A stretch of DNA of 64,000 bases. Source: Beta vulgaris subsp. vulgaris (lineage: Eukaryota > Streptophyta > Magnoliopsida > Caryophyllales > Amaranthaceae). The stretch is taken from contig NC_079205.1 in NCBI RefSeq assembly GCF_026745355.1, positions 59,386,593-59,450,592 on the forward strand, written 5' to 3'. A model generated the notes under the pieces. It was not told where the DNA came from and searched no databases. It saw only the letters and a program-made list of their open reading frames with translations. Positions 22,669 to 33,861 of this stretch are shown here, one piece after another (position 1 is the stretch's first letter; each line of letters begins with the position of its first letter). The position numbers and the translations under genes were made by a program.

Positions 22669-22730
22669 TACAAAGCTAGCCTTAGTTTGTTTGAGGGAGG
22701 GGATTTCGAGCGAAAGGAACGAGAAAGAAA

Positions 22731-22885
22731 TATGGTATAACCGAACTTTTATTAATCAATAAAAAAATAATTAATAAAAGTTTGGTTATAATTTTATACC
22801 ATATGGTATATCCGAACTTTTTGTTTTTTTTTTTATTGAAAAAAAAACAATAAGTTAATTTTATACCATATGGTATATCCGAACG
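22731..22885. repeat. Fold-back repeats
   Basis: ATGGTATAACCGAACTTTTA pairs with TAAAAGTTTGGTTATAATTT across an 11-18 base AT loop. The motif ATACCATATGGTATATCCGAA then recurs twice (near 22800 and 22868). This could be a small MITE with a nested copy; the ends are uncertain. Confidence 0.55.
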
Positions 22886-23626
22886 AGAAAGAAATTAACT
22901 TTTTTAAAAAAAAAAAAAGTCGTGAGAAGGTTGTAATCCATAGGGTTTTTTTCTTTATTTTTGTCTCCGCAATTAAGTGAAAACAAAAAAAAAAAAATCT
23001 TTAGAATGAATACATTAAAAATGCCATCAAAGGCAACACAGCTTCAAGTTCTAACAAACATTGATTTTGACAACCTAGGCATATGATGGTCAAAAGAAAC
23101 TGCGACTTTGATATTGTTTTTCCTCCACAAGCCAAAACTAAGCAGTAACCACACATTTAATTCATGCTGATTATTGGAAAATATCAACAGACGTGGTTGG
23201 TCCCCTGTTACAACTTGCGACTCACATCACTCACAAGTCACACCACAATATGCATAAAATCGAACCAAGCCCAAGGAGCCATAGAATAGGATAATAAGGT
23301 AGAGATGTGGAATATTTTGGTGGGTGAAGATTAAAAAAATCATGAAAAAATGAGAACTGTTTCACAAAAAATAATCAGCAACAATAACTTAGGGTCCATT
23401 CGGTATTACTATTGGGAACATGATGATTTTGAAAACTGACAACTGAAAAGTGAAAACCACTTTTTCTGGTTGTTTTTGGTTTTTATTTTTCAAAAAAACT
23501 GAAAACTAAAAACAAAAAATAATAACGAACGGGGCTTAAGCATTAGGTAAAATAAAGACATAATTTGGAAAGTTCGGTGCACAAAATATCTTCAACTTCT
23601 TATCTAATTATCTTGTACTTGACTAA
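22886..23626. other. Intergenic, no gene seen
   Basis: AT-rich. The stretch GGTCCATTCGGTATTACTA (near 23392) to AACGAACGGGGCTTAAG (near 23540) has the look of a worn MITE, but no clean ends were found. Confidence 0.4.
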
Positions 23627-23776
23627 GGGTCTGTTCTCTTCGGCATAAAATAGCTGGACTGAACTGAACTGAACTGATCTGAACTGAACTGATCTGATCT
23701 GAACTGATCTGAACTGAATTGAATTGAACTGAACTGAATTGAACTGAACTGAAAATAAGCTGGGGAGAACAGGCCT
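23627..23776. mobile_element. Harbinger-like MITE with GAACT repeats, 150 bp
   Basis: TAA on both sides (23624-23626 and 23777-23779). The left end GGGTCTGTTCTCTTCGGC and the complement of the right end GGAGAACAGGCCT are the same as the large copy at 33131. The interior is a run of TGAAC/TGATC pentamers. Confidence 0.85.
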
Positions 23777-23779
23777 TAA

Positions 23780-24172
23780 GTTAATAAAATTCTCAAGTGT
23801 CAATATTTTCCTTTAAAAGTAAGATGATGTTGCTTGTAGATAAGGGGGAAATTGGGATCCCTCTTTGTATGAGATAGGATTTGGTCCTACTATATGTAGG
23901 ATTATCGGAGGTGATGTCAACACCACTTGTTTACTAAACTATCACCTGTTACTCTTCTCAAGTGTCAATATTTTCTTTTAAGGTAAAGATAAGACATCCT
24001 AACCAGATCGAAACCTTATATATGTCAACTCGGTCTGGATTTGCTAGCAAGGTCCCTTCGGAGTAGGGGGGAGGGTAAGGAGAAATTCCCACCCCCAAAG
24101 TATCTTTAGTGGAGTTTGATCTCACAACTTCAAGATTTATACTTTTAGATCATTGTCTTATATACTTCTTTG
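23780..24172. other. Intergenic, no gene seen
   Basis: Contains phrases such as GGGGGAAATTGGGATCC and GTTTGATCTCACAACTTC that resemble old retroposon sequence. No boundaries could be set. Confidence 0.35.
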
Positions 24173-24437
24173 CAGAGGCGGCTAAGGCCATGTGCAGGAT
24201 GAGCAACTTCACAGGGCCCCCGAAATATAAAGGGTCCAATTCTATTAGTTGTCCGCCAAAAAAAAAATCTAAATCTAATTACAAATATAAAGAGATTAAT
24301 TTCTATTTGGTGTTTTTTTTCTTCTCATATCCTCCAAAAAGCCCCATTTATATTTCTTCCGTCTTTCTATTCACCAAAAAATTTAATCTTTATAATTTAT
24401 TTTAGCACAGGGCCCCTAATTTTATGAGACGGCCCTG
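24173..24437. mobile_element. Non-autonomous hAT element, 265 bp
   Basis: The exact 8-bp duplication CTTCTTTG lies at 24165-24172 and 24438-24445. The ends are CAGAGGCGGC and CAGGGCCGTC (right end read inward). Internal ACAGGGCCCCCGAA and CACAGGGCCCCTAA blocks are shared with the element at 6551. Confidence 0.9.
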
Positions 24438-24607
24438 CTTCTTTGACGAGTTTAGGGGGAAATTTCAATCCTTCTTTCGTAGGAAGTAGGAACATGTAGA
24501 CGAAGTCCAGCAATTAAAAGTTATGATTAAAATCTAATCATTTATATCGCTTCTCACGAACAATTGAAACAGATGAACCATTTTTGTGACATTCAAGTTA
24601 ATAATTA

Positions 24608-25135
24608 GGATTTTTTGTCCCAAACTACCTTTGACTTTCAAGTTTTTGCGAGAAACTACCTTATAAAAAAATTGTTGTCCTAAACTACCTTACTTTACAA
24701 TTTTGTTGTTGACAGCTACCTTATGCTGGTTTCTGGCATTGACTTTTGTTTTTTCAGTTCAAAATTGTGGGAAAAACAAAATTACCCTTGTGGGAATTGA
24801 GGTCGGTGATTGTTTCAATTTTAGTTTAAGTAGAAGAGGAATTTAATAGTGGATTGGTGGTACAAAGTGTCACATAGATATGAGGGAGAGAGCGCGCGCA
24901 CACCGGAAAATGAGGAAATTAGGGTGGGGAAAATTAAAAAAAGAGTTTGAAGAGGTCAAGTGATATAATGTGACAATAAAAAAGCGGAAAAAACAAAAGT
25001 TAACATCGGAAATCGGCCTAAGGTAGTTGTCAACAACAAAATGGTAAAAGTAAGGTAGTTTGGGACAACAATTTTTTTATAAGGTAGTTTCTCGCAAAAA
25101 CATAAAAGTTAAAGGTAGTTTGGGACAAAAAACCC
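24608..25135. mobile_element. Mutator-like MITE with about 120-bp inverted ends
   Basis: Flanked by the exact 9-bp repeat TAATAATTA (24599-24607 and 25136-25144). The ends GGATTTTTTGTCCCAAACTA and GGGTTTTTTGTCCCAAACTA are inverted copies, and the similarity runs for about 120 bp. Within each arm, AAACTACCTTA-type units recur three to four times, so the termini are themselves repetitive. The middle is unique, non-coding sequence. Confidence 0.9.
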
Positions 25136-25144
25136 TAATAATTA

Positions 25145-25899
25145 TGATATAATCTAAGATTACAAAACATGGGTGGGAAAACTAATGGGCATTTTTTTCT
25201 TTTAAGATGTCTAAAGACACCCCTTAGAAAAAGGTTAGATTCTCCCAACAAACCCAACATCAACGAGACAGGATAATGTGGTAATCTAAATACAACAAAT
25301 TAGATAGGGAAACTAATGCATGCTTGTGGAATGCCGGAATCCATATGAGTACCATGTGTCCAGTGTCCTAGACTCGTATTCTTTTTTTATATCTTTCGTG
25401 CCTTTTGCAAATTAATCCATTAATTTAGTTAGCTAAACTAAGAAGCAACGCCGCGTAAATTGGCCATGTGTCCTTTTCAGTTTAATTATACTAACATTTA
25501 ATCCACTTCTTGCAGTTTGTACCCATCAATGATCAAAGCACCTTTTCTTCTAGCCGATTCTCAACTATATTTTTTAAAAAATTGGTAAAAAAAATTTCTC
25601 TAAATTTTTCTCGTACAAGATTCTCATTCATAAACCCATTACAAGTCAGATATTCTCCCAATCTTCTTAAATTCCAAGCAAATGCTTGAAGTAGGAATTG
25701 AACTGTAGACCTTTCTTTTTTTCTTTTTTGACATAAAAAAATTGTACATTAATTAAAAAAGAAAGTACAGTCTAATGCTAATACAATCCAACCTGATACA
25801 AACAAATAAACATAAAGAAGCTTTAGAAGCTCGTACATACTACCTAGAACAAAAGGAAATAAAAGCGATACGAAGGTTCTTAAGAAGGAGGTCGTCGGG
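25145..25899. other. Intergenic; possible minus-strand retroposon tail
   Basis: No gene. A T/C-rich run at 25709-25730 followed by GACATAAAAAAATTGTAC reads on the minus strand like the 3' tail of a LINE (…GTACAATTTTTTTATGTC then poly-A). It may be the tail of the GC-rich minus-strand segment that resumes at 27649, interrupted by the LINE. The last 18 bases are that LINE's target duplication. Confidence 0.4.
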
Positions 25900-27630
25900 C
25901 GTTTTTTCTCGCATTGCTATTTAAATGGATCTGGCGTTTTTTCTCGCCCTCCCCTGCACTATGGAAGACAATCATCAAGGAAAAATACGGTTACTCATCA
26001 GCTTTCTCGTGTAGAGACATCTCAATCCCTTCCCAAGAAGGTCCATGGAAAAGAATTTGCCGAGCCCTACTGCAACACACTGAAGCAAAAAAACTGGTGC
26101 TTTCATGTATTCGAAAAAAGGCTGGCAACGGAAATCACATTCTATTCTGGCATGATATTTGGATTGGGGATACTCCGCTTAAAATAATTTGCCCGAGACT
26201 CTTCTCCATCTCGACATTACCAAACGGGCTTGTATCTTCCCTCGGTTTTTGGGATGGAAGGACCTGGAACTGGAGTCTGTCATGGCTACGTTCCTTAAGA
26301 CCGCAAGACTCTGTGGAGCGCTGCAATCTCCAGTCCCTTCTCGATAATGTTGTCCTATCTCCTGAAGCCTCGGATTCATTTGTCTGGTGCCCTCAAAAAT
26401 CGGGTGAATTTTCAGTAAAGTCCTTCTCAATGGAACTCGCAAAATCGTATCATAACGGGCAAACAGACATCATTAAAGGAATGTGGAGAAGCCTGGTTCC
26501 ACACCGCATAGAGATTTTCACCTGGCTAGCTTTACTTGGGAAGATAAACACAAAAGCAAAATTGGCATCCTTGGGCATTATCCCCGCAGATCAGGCAGCC
26601 TGTATCCTATGTGAAATGTGATAAGGAAGTGGAATTTGTAGATCACCTTTTCCTTCACTTCATTAGAGCTCGACAAATCTGGCATTGGTGGCTAGAGATC
26701 TGGGAATTAAAAGGAGCATTCCCCTCTTCACTGAGAAGTATGTATGACCAATGGCTCCCCCCCATCAAAGGAAAATTCTTCAAAAAAATATGGGCTGCTA
26801 TATTCTTCATCATTGTGTGGTCGTTATGGAAAGAAAGAAACATGCGAATTTTTGATCGAAAATACTCATCTCCGGCTGAAATTCAAGATCTTGTCTTAAC
26901 AAGATTATGTTGGTGGATTAAGGGGTGGGGGGAACCTCTCCCTTACTCTGCATCTGAAGTCATAAGAAACCCTCGATGTTTGGCATGGAATGAAGCTACT
27001 ACGCTATCAAGTTCTCCTCGCCAGCCGAAAGTAATCTCATGGATTCCGCCGGCCCAAAATGTCCTAAAATGGAACGTGGATGCCTCTTTCAATCCCTTAT
27101 ATGCACACTCAGCAATTGGAGGAGTCCTAAGGGATGCTTCGGGAATATTCATGTGTGTTTTCTCCTCTCCAATCCCCCTCATGGAGATCAACTCAGCTGA
27201 GGTGTTTGCCATTCATAGAGCTATCAAAATCTCATCGGCCAGTCATCGAAACATTGCATGCCACATAGTCATTGAATCGGACTCTCATAACGCAGTATCT
27301 TGGTGTAATGCAAAGGAAGGTGGTCCATGGAACCTAGCTTTCATTCTCAATTTCATCCGAAACTCCTTAAAGGAAGGGCTTGGTTTTTCTATAGTTTACA
27401 GGGGTAGAGAATCCAACTACGTGGCAGATGCTCTGGCCAAGCAGGGCCTCCGTAGGGTGGACAACTTCATAGCTTGGATCTAAAGGTGTTCCCATGTAAT
27501 ATTATCATAGAATCAGATGTAGTTTTCATATGGCCTAATTTTTAAAAGGCAGTTGATGTTTTTAAGCTGTAACGAGATATTTAATGGAAATGAAAACTAA
27601 CAATTATCAAAAAAAAAAAAAAGAAAAAAA
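25900..27630 (+). mobile_element. 5'-truncated L1-type LINE
   Basis: The insertion ends in a poly-A-rich tail (about 27609-27630) and is flanked by the perfect 18-bp duplication AAGAAGGAGGTCGTCGGG (25882-25899 and 27631-27648), the hallmark of target-primed reverse transcription. Only the 3' part of ORF2 survives. The exact duplication implies a recent event. Confidence 0.95.
25914..27483 (+). pseudogene. LINE ORF2 C-terminal remnant (zf-RVT and RNase H)
   Basis: Two overlapping frames, 25914-26621 and 26611-27483, together read as the end of a plant LINE ORF2. The first carries the region before and including the zinc-binding zf-RVT domain (FWHDIWIGD, FSVKSF, PHRIEIFTWLALLGKINTK). The second continues with HLFLH, WSLWKERN and then an RNase H domain with WNVDASF, EVFAIHRAI, ESDS and NYVADALAKQG. 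A one-base frameshift near 26611-26621, at the CILCEMCDKE join, splits them. The endonuclease and reverse-transcriptase core are missing, so it is dead. Confidence 0.93.
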
Positions 27631-27648
27631 AAGAAGGAGGTCGTCGGG

Positions 27649-28560
27649 GTTCAGAGATGATGAAAAGGAGAGAAGAAGCGGATGACAATCACGATCCAGA
27701 CAACGAACAACCATCGACGAGTGTCGCGTCTCGCCGCATGAGCAATCCCGACGATTGACTATCGCTTGGGATTCTGAGCTCATGATCCTATGAGTCACAT
27801 TCCATTGTGACTTATTACTCTCGATCGAGAGTATCTCAGGTTTCTCCGTAAAGTAGGAGAAACGCCGGCGTGCTGAAAACCCCCACTTGCAACTGGGGTG
27901 CCGCATGTAAATTTGAAGTTTTCAAGGCAAAGACAATTGATATCAATGCCAAGTTAAAAAGAGAGTCGAACAAGTCAAGCTCTCGTACACACCTCCGATT
28001 TACGGAATTGGAAAACAAACGTCCCAACCATGAAAATTCATCATCGCCTCGTCCATGCTTATGCACTTTGTCCCTCCGCACATAGTCCCAAAAACCAACA
28101 AATCCTACTGTGATAACCTTGAACCACCATTCCTGACCCAAATGGGAACTACTTGTCGATGGCCATAACCAACCATTGATCGTTAACAATTCGATAAAAC
28201 CAACACACTCCTATTATTCGGAGAGTAAACACACTGTTCAAGGAAGGGCTAGACTAACCGACAACAACCATAACAAGGGAGGGGAAGGGGAAGCCCGACA
28301 CTAACAAGGGGATAGGGGAAAGAGAAGCCCGACACTAACAAGAGAGAGAAGAAAGGGAGGCCCGAAACTAAACAAGGGGAGGGGGAGGGGAAGCCCAGAA
28401 TATCTACCACACTAACCAGGGACGAGATCCATGGACAACGACGGGGAGGAGGATGACCAACGGGGAGAACTAGCGACTCTCAACATAACCAAACAGCGGG
28501 GAGGCCTGACCAAAACGCGCCACCAAAAACCGACTCGAAAACAGGGGAAGTGTATTTGAA
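27649..28560 (-). other. GC-rich retroposon-like segment
   Basis: Markedly richer in G/C than its surroundings. Near 28260-28400 four imperfect copies of AAGGGGAGGGGGAGGGGAAG followed by a CCCGACACTAAC-like block are tandemly arranged. On the minus strand it reads like the 5' UTR and leader of a retroelement. A 117-codon minus frame (27836-28189) has no family I recognise. The LINE inserted at its left side. Confidence 0.4.
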
Positions 28561-28816
28561 CTTACTAAAACCTCTTCAATTTTCCTATGGAAATATATTA
28601 TCTAAAATGAACAAAACGCAACCGAGTACAACACTTAAATAAACTAAAAAAGGAGTGTTTTATTTGACAAATTGGTGAAACGATTACAGAGACTTAAAGA
28701 CACACAAGAGGTTGAACAAAGCTAAGAAAAAAAAAAGGAAAAAATAAGGGGCCCTTGTATTAAGGCCAGTAACAATCGAAATTGAAAGACTAGTTGGTTA
28801 GAAAGTATCAGAAACA

Positions 28817-29002
28817 CCAACAAGAGTTGGCTCAAGTGGTAAGCAGCTTGATGTCGCTTAAGGGAGGTCTCGAGTTCGAGCCTCACCGTATGCAGAAACT
28901 CTTGTTGGGAGACTCACCCACCAAAGCCAGGTGTGCGACCCGGGTCGGACTCGGATGTAGTCGGAGCAAAGCTCCGGTGAACCGGGTGGGCAACCAAAAA
29001 AA
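28817..29002 (+). mobile_element. tRNA-derived SINE, 186 bp
   Basis: The A box TGGCTCAAGTGG and B box GAGTTCGAGCCTC are correctly spaced for Pol III. The element ends in a short A-rich tail (CAACCAAAAAAAA) and is flanked by a 17-bp perfect duplication, AGAAAGTATCAGAAACA (28800-28816 and 29003-29019). It sits in the 3' UTR of the J-domain gene, in antisense orientation, 37 bp beyond that gene's stop codon. Confidence 0.93.
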
Positions 29003-29038
29003 AGAAAGTATCAGAAACAATGTACAAACGACACCGTC

Positions 29039-32000
29039 TCAGCAACAAGAGGAGCTTCGTTTGACAGCTACATTATTCCCTTTGGAAGCTCCACTTCGTG
29101 ACCTCTTAGCAGCCGTTGGATCAGTATTAAAGTCAAAGCACATCCCATCTCCACCGACCATCTCCACGAACATCTTTTGGAGATCTTCTAGACTCTCCGT
29201 CTGCCAAATATCACATTCACATAAATATCTTTCAACCCTATAATCCATCACCTCTTTCACTAATTTAAAACTGTTCTATATAATTTTTTTATTTCAAGTA
29301 TATCAAAAAAATTATTTCGCCTCATAATATTGTACTTGTTTCCGTTTAACATTGTTTCCAAAATATACCTTTAACCTCCAATACCTTTAACTCTCCATCA
29401 ATAAAAAATTAATATTATAAAAATACTAACACTACATTATAGGATTAAGGATAGCAATAAAACAACTCGACTCATTAGTATTTCGAATCGAGCTTTAGCC
29501 GAATTTTATCCGAATTCTGACCGAAAAGATTTTGAGTAGTTTACAAGTGTCTCATGTTAAAAGCAACAATAAGGTAGAAAAATATTAAATTTAGATATTT
29601 TGTTATTTATAATTGGGTATTCAAGCCTCTTATGAATTTTCGACTCGAGTATCAAATTGCTCAACTCGACTCACCAAGGTCTCAAGTCTAGCTTTAACCG
29701 AATTTTGACTAAATAGATCTCAAAAAGCTCTCAAATTGTCTCGTCTTATTGCCACCCTTATATAAAAGGAAAAGACTAGTATACTTTAGGTGTTTCCTTT
29801 CAGTTACGCTTTTTTCTATTATGGTAAAGTTTTTGCTCTATCATCCGATCCATTTTGAGACTAGTATACTTCATGTCTATTTTCACTCTCTTATTTTCCC
29901 CTTATTTTCATGGCCAAACCAAATGGTACGATAAAAAAAACAATAAAGTATCTAATAAAAAAGTAGTGTATATAGTAAAAGAGGTATTGGAACCAAAAGT
30001 GTGACTTATAATTATATGAGTTCATATGTTAATTTTTTATATACTAATACTATATCTTATACTTCGAAATTACTTCAATTTTTATGAATATACTACCAAA
30101 ATTTATTCTGAGCGAAAATGTTGATACGAATTTAATTTAAGCCTCTCAAAACTCGAAAGTCTAGGCCCTAGCCCCTAGGGGAGGTTTCACTAATTCAAAC
30201 CTCTAACGGCCCGTTTGGTAGTCGTTAATAAATTGCGATAATGAGAATGAATTTTAAGTATAATTTTATTAAAGAAGCACCCTTAAAAAGTCTATGGGGA
30301 GGCATTTTTTCTCCATGGACAAACAATCTCACCCCTAAAATTGTGTTTTTGCCTCCAAAGGGACGCAATTTTCATTACCACTCATTACCACCTACAAGGT
30401 GGTATTGGATGAGAATGAAATTCAAGAAGAAAAATGGACATTTTAGGATAAATTAGCATTACAATGGAACAAATGGACAATGATATTTTTCATAAATTTA
30501 CACACAAGTTCATTCTCATTACCACCATTTATGACCAACTACCAAAGGGATCGTAAAAGTACATGAGAGATTTCAGCCCAAAAGTTTAATGAATTTACTA
30601 ATAAATGATTGTTACTTCCTCTATTAGAAGAGCTTGTTTTGCAAAAGACTGTCTATTTTAAAAAATTCAAATTATACAATAATGAGTACAATATTAAAAA
30701 GAGAAGAAGACTAATAATGACTAAGTTAATTTCTTCTTTTAATAATTTTTACCGTTAGAAATAGCTGCACTCATTTACATAGTGTTTATTATTCACATCT
30801 TATATTTTGATTATTTTTAGTGATTTATATATTAGAAAAAACATAACCATATTAGATCTTATTGTAAGAATCGTCTCGATATATATTTTTTTATATTAAC
30901 TTTTTATAATTTTTACTTATTAATAAATAAAGACATTAACATTTAAAATCATGCATCGACAATCATGAAAACATAAAAAGGTGCAACTATTTCTAAATAA
31001 AGAAAATATATTCTAAAATTGGTCAAATTTAGTATCCTAACAAGTAATCCTACAAAATCCCTAATAGAATACTATAGTTACTTCCAACCAGCTAAAATCC
31101 ATTTACCAAATTCTTTCAAAAAACTGCTAATAAAATCATCTGATCAAACCAACTAATACAAGCTAAACTCAAATTGAACTACTTTAAATATCAAGAGATA
31201 AAATCAATTCAAAGAAGTAAAAAAAGAAGAAGAGAGGTTCATAGCTTTTTACCTCCCCTCTAACATTGTCCATCATTGACAGCATTTCTTGCATAAAATC
31301 ACAGAACCCCTGTTCCATAATTTTGAAGCCAAAAATAAATAAAAATTAATTTTCCCCCAAAAACACAAAATTTCAGGTCCAAAACTTCCCATTACGGCGT
31401 CGTTTTAAGAAAAATCCCAAAGACGACACCGAAATGATCCAATCAATGATCAAACATACATGCAAAAGCATTAAAATTCATTTCAAAGAACGACTGAGAA
31501 AAATACACAACACTAACTTGATCTTCTTCTTCCGTTGGATCATAAAATCCTGCGTCGTACATTGATCGTTTACCTTGATCCGACAACACTACAAATTTTC
31601 ACAATTGAAAAATTAACAAATTAAATAAATTTCATTTACTTTCTTCGTTTCCTTCGTTTCAATTTAGTTGCGACACTTTCTATGTTAGATAGTTTCAATT
31701 TAATTGTGATACTTTTATTTTTGGTATAAACTTCTCCATATCTCTCTCCTAGTTCGTGATTTCAAAAGTGTCACAACTAAATTGAAACGGAATACGAAAA
31801 AAACAAGACGAAATTTCAGTAAAATAAGAAAAAGTAAAGAAAAAAACCTGAATAAGCTTCCTGAATTTGCTGAAACCGGCGTTTAGCATCAGAAGCAACG
31901 GAAGGATTCGCGGCCCATCTATCCGGATGCCATTTCTTCAACCATTTTTAAAAAAAAAAATAGAAATTTTTTAATTCCATATATTTTTTTAAATAAAAAA

Positions 32001-32154
32001 AAAACAAAATTTGAGAAAGATGAAGTACAAGAGCAAGTTTACGGTAAGCGGAACGAATGTCAGAGAAAGAAGCATCTTTACGAACTCCAAGAACAGAGTA
32101 ATACGACGACGTAGAAGAAGATCCATTACTACCGTTGGATCCTCCTCTTTCCAT
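29039..32154 (-). CDS. Small J-domain (DnaJ-like) protein
   Basis: Five exons on the minus strand, all with GT-AG junctions and consistent phase: 32029-32154, 31848-31935, 31518-31588, 31253-31309 and 29039-29200, giving 167 residues. After a Gly/Ser-rich start, the J domain begins near [11 protein letters not shown] (residue 18) and contains the HPD motif at 45-47, which stimulates Hsp70 ATPase. The tail includes [14 protein letters not shown] (97-110) and [17 protein letters not shown], then a basic Lys/Arg/Ser-rich end. This layout matches the small plant J-proteins related to Arabidopsis At1g56300 and At1g71000. The last exon is separated by a 2052-bp intron (29201-31252) containing two MITEs. 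The phase-0 join and the family match of the tail support it. No zinc-finger or C-terminal client domain is present, so it is a J-domain-only (class C) co-chaperone. Confidence 0.93.
29446..29760. mobile_element. hAT-like MITE in intron 4 of the J-protein gene
   Basis: The inverted ends TAAGGATAGCAATAAAAC and TAAGGGTGGCAATAAGAC (right end read inward) fit hAT tips. The flanking octamers TATAGGAT and TATAAAAG agree only partly, so the insertion is old. It is non-coding, 315 bp. Confidence 0.65.
30207..30553. mobile_element. Harbinger-like MITE in intron 4 of the J-protein gene
   Basis: TAA on both sides (30204-30206 and 30554-30556). The ends CGGCCCGTTTGGTAGTCG and CGATCCCTTTGGTAGTTGG are inverted, followed by AATGAGAATGAA blocks at both ends. 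It is 347 bp and non-coding. Confidence 0.85.
31637..31796. mobile_element. Worn Stowaway-like MITE in intron 2 of the J-protein gene
   Basis: TTCGTTTCAATTTAGTTGCG pairs with the complement of TCACAACTAAATTGAAACGG at the other end. The tips are too worn to define the target duplication. Confidence 0.5.
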
Positions 32155-32670
32155 CTTTGATTTACAAGATCTAACGGCTGTAAATTGAAGATAATTCAAC
32201 GTTGAGTCGACAAATTCTAGAGAATATTTAAGAATTGTTATTGGTTAAATGATAGAGGATTAGTAGAAAGTTTAGAGAAGGGATTTTAAGAATGAGATTG
32301 TGGGAAAATAATGGAGAGATAAAAAGAGAGTTTGAGAGAAGAGAGAGAAAAATATCTGTTTTTTCCCCTCGTTCTCTCCTTAGAGAGAGAAAGAGGGGTG
32401 GTTCTGAGTTATTCTGACGACGGAGGAAACTTCGAGAGATTTTAGAATTTGGGGAAGGAGAAGATATTTTTGTTCTTCATGTTTTAGAATTATGCCGGAA
32501 TTTGGGGTTTATTACGGTTCATGCCATTCTACTTGCCACGTTGGTAATGTTTGTTTTTATTTTTTTTGGTGAAGGAATAATACTAAATTTGGAAATTTTT
32601 AAATTTACCATCAAATTAAAGTGTGGTTTTATCATATTAGAATTGTATTTATTTCATTTTGAAATGTATA
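32155..32670. other. Upstream region of the J-protein gene
   Basis: A GAGAGAGAAAGAGAGAG-rich block near 32320-32400 reads CT-rich on the gene's strand, a frequent feature of plant leaders. No distinct TATA box was identified. Confidence 0.4.
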
Positions 32671-32924
32671 ACCTCCGTTCTCTTTTAGTTACAACGTTTG
32701 ACAAATTGCACTATTTATGTTCTCTTATTTGACCACATTTATTGATTTATATGTTAAACAAAATATAGTCATGTGGGGTCTTGTTTGATTCGTTTCGATG
32801 TAAGCTTTCATAATATCAAATTTTTATAATTTTTACTTATATACAATTAGAGATAAAACGATTTGAAATTGTACATTGGTAAACGTGAAAGTCAAAACGT
32901 TGCAACTAAATAAAAACAGAGGTA
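32671..32924. mobile_element. Stowaway-like MITE, about 254 bp
   Basis: The left arm CCTCCGTTCTCTTTTAGTTA and the right arm GCAACTAAATAAAAACAGAGG are inverted, with AAACGTTG blocks inside both arms. TA dinucleotides flank both ends. Confidence 0.75.
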
Positions 32925-33018
32925 GTATTTGTTTAGTTTTTACTTCTATTGTAGATGTAGTATGACTTTGAATCAATGAATTAATGTTAGTTTCAAAAAA
33001 AAAAAGAAAAAAAAATTT

Positions 33019-33127
33019 GGACCTATTCTCCGCCCTTATTCTAAGCTCAGTTCAGCTCTTGGCAATACTATTCATTTCATTTTAGTTCAGTTCAGTTCAG
33101 CTGTTTTACGCCGAAGAGAACATACCC
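33019..33127. mobile_element. Harbinger-like GAACT MITE, 109 bp
   Basis: The right tip GCCGAAGAGAACATACCC is the inverted form of the left tip of the next element. The left tip GGACCTATTCTCC matches that element's other end. It abuts TTA at 33128-33130, which is also the left target duplication of the 33131 element. The two copies therefore sit tip to tip. Confidence 0.75.
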
Positions 33128-33130
33128 TTA

Positions 33131-33829
33131 GGGCCTGTTCTCTTCGGCATAAAACAGCTGAACTGAACTGAACTGAACTTATCAAAGCTGAACTGAACTG
33201 AACTGAACTTATCGGAGCTGAACTGAACTGAACTGAACTTATCAGAGCTGAACTGAACTGAACTGAACTGAACTGAACTGAATTGAATTGAATTGAATTG
33301 AATTGAATTATATTACATTGAAATAATTGAATGTAATAAATATATAAATAATATTTTAAACAATAATAAATGAATATTAAATAATAATTATAATGATATA
33401 ATAATAATGAATAATAATAATATGTATTTTGAATATTTTTAAACGATAGTTATAAATAATAATATTAATAATCATAAATTAATAATAATAATAATAATTA
33501 ATGATAGTAATGATAATTAATAATAATATTTATATTATTTGCATTAATATATTAATACTTGACGATGATATATATATAACAATAATATCTAAGAAGTAAA
33601 TTAATATTACTATTTTAATAATATATTTAATAACTTAAAAATATTTAGTAATAAAAATAATGATTGGGTTGGACCGCGAAAATTATACAATAAACCGTCT
33701 TGACGCGATTTGATTGGTTTATGGGCTAAAAAAAGTGGGTTTATTTGTGCTTTGACCTAAACCATGTTCCTCCTAATAATAATAGTAATAATAATTAGTA
33801 AAGCTACAATAAAAAAAATATATAGAAAC

Positions 33830-33861
<32 letters not shown>

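Noticed and set aside
28794..29243. 149-codon plus frame
   Set aside because: It is a chance reading through the SINE and antisense to the last exon of the J-domain gene.
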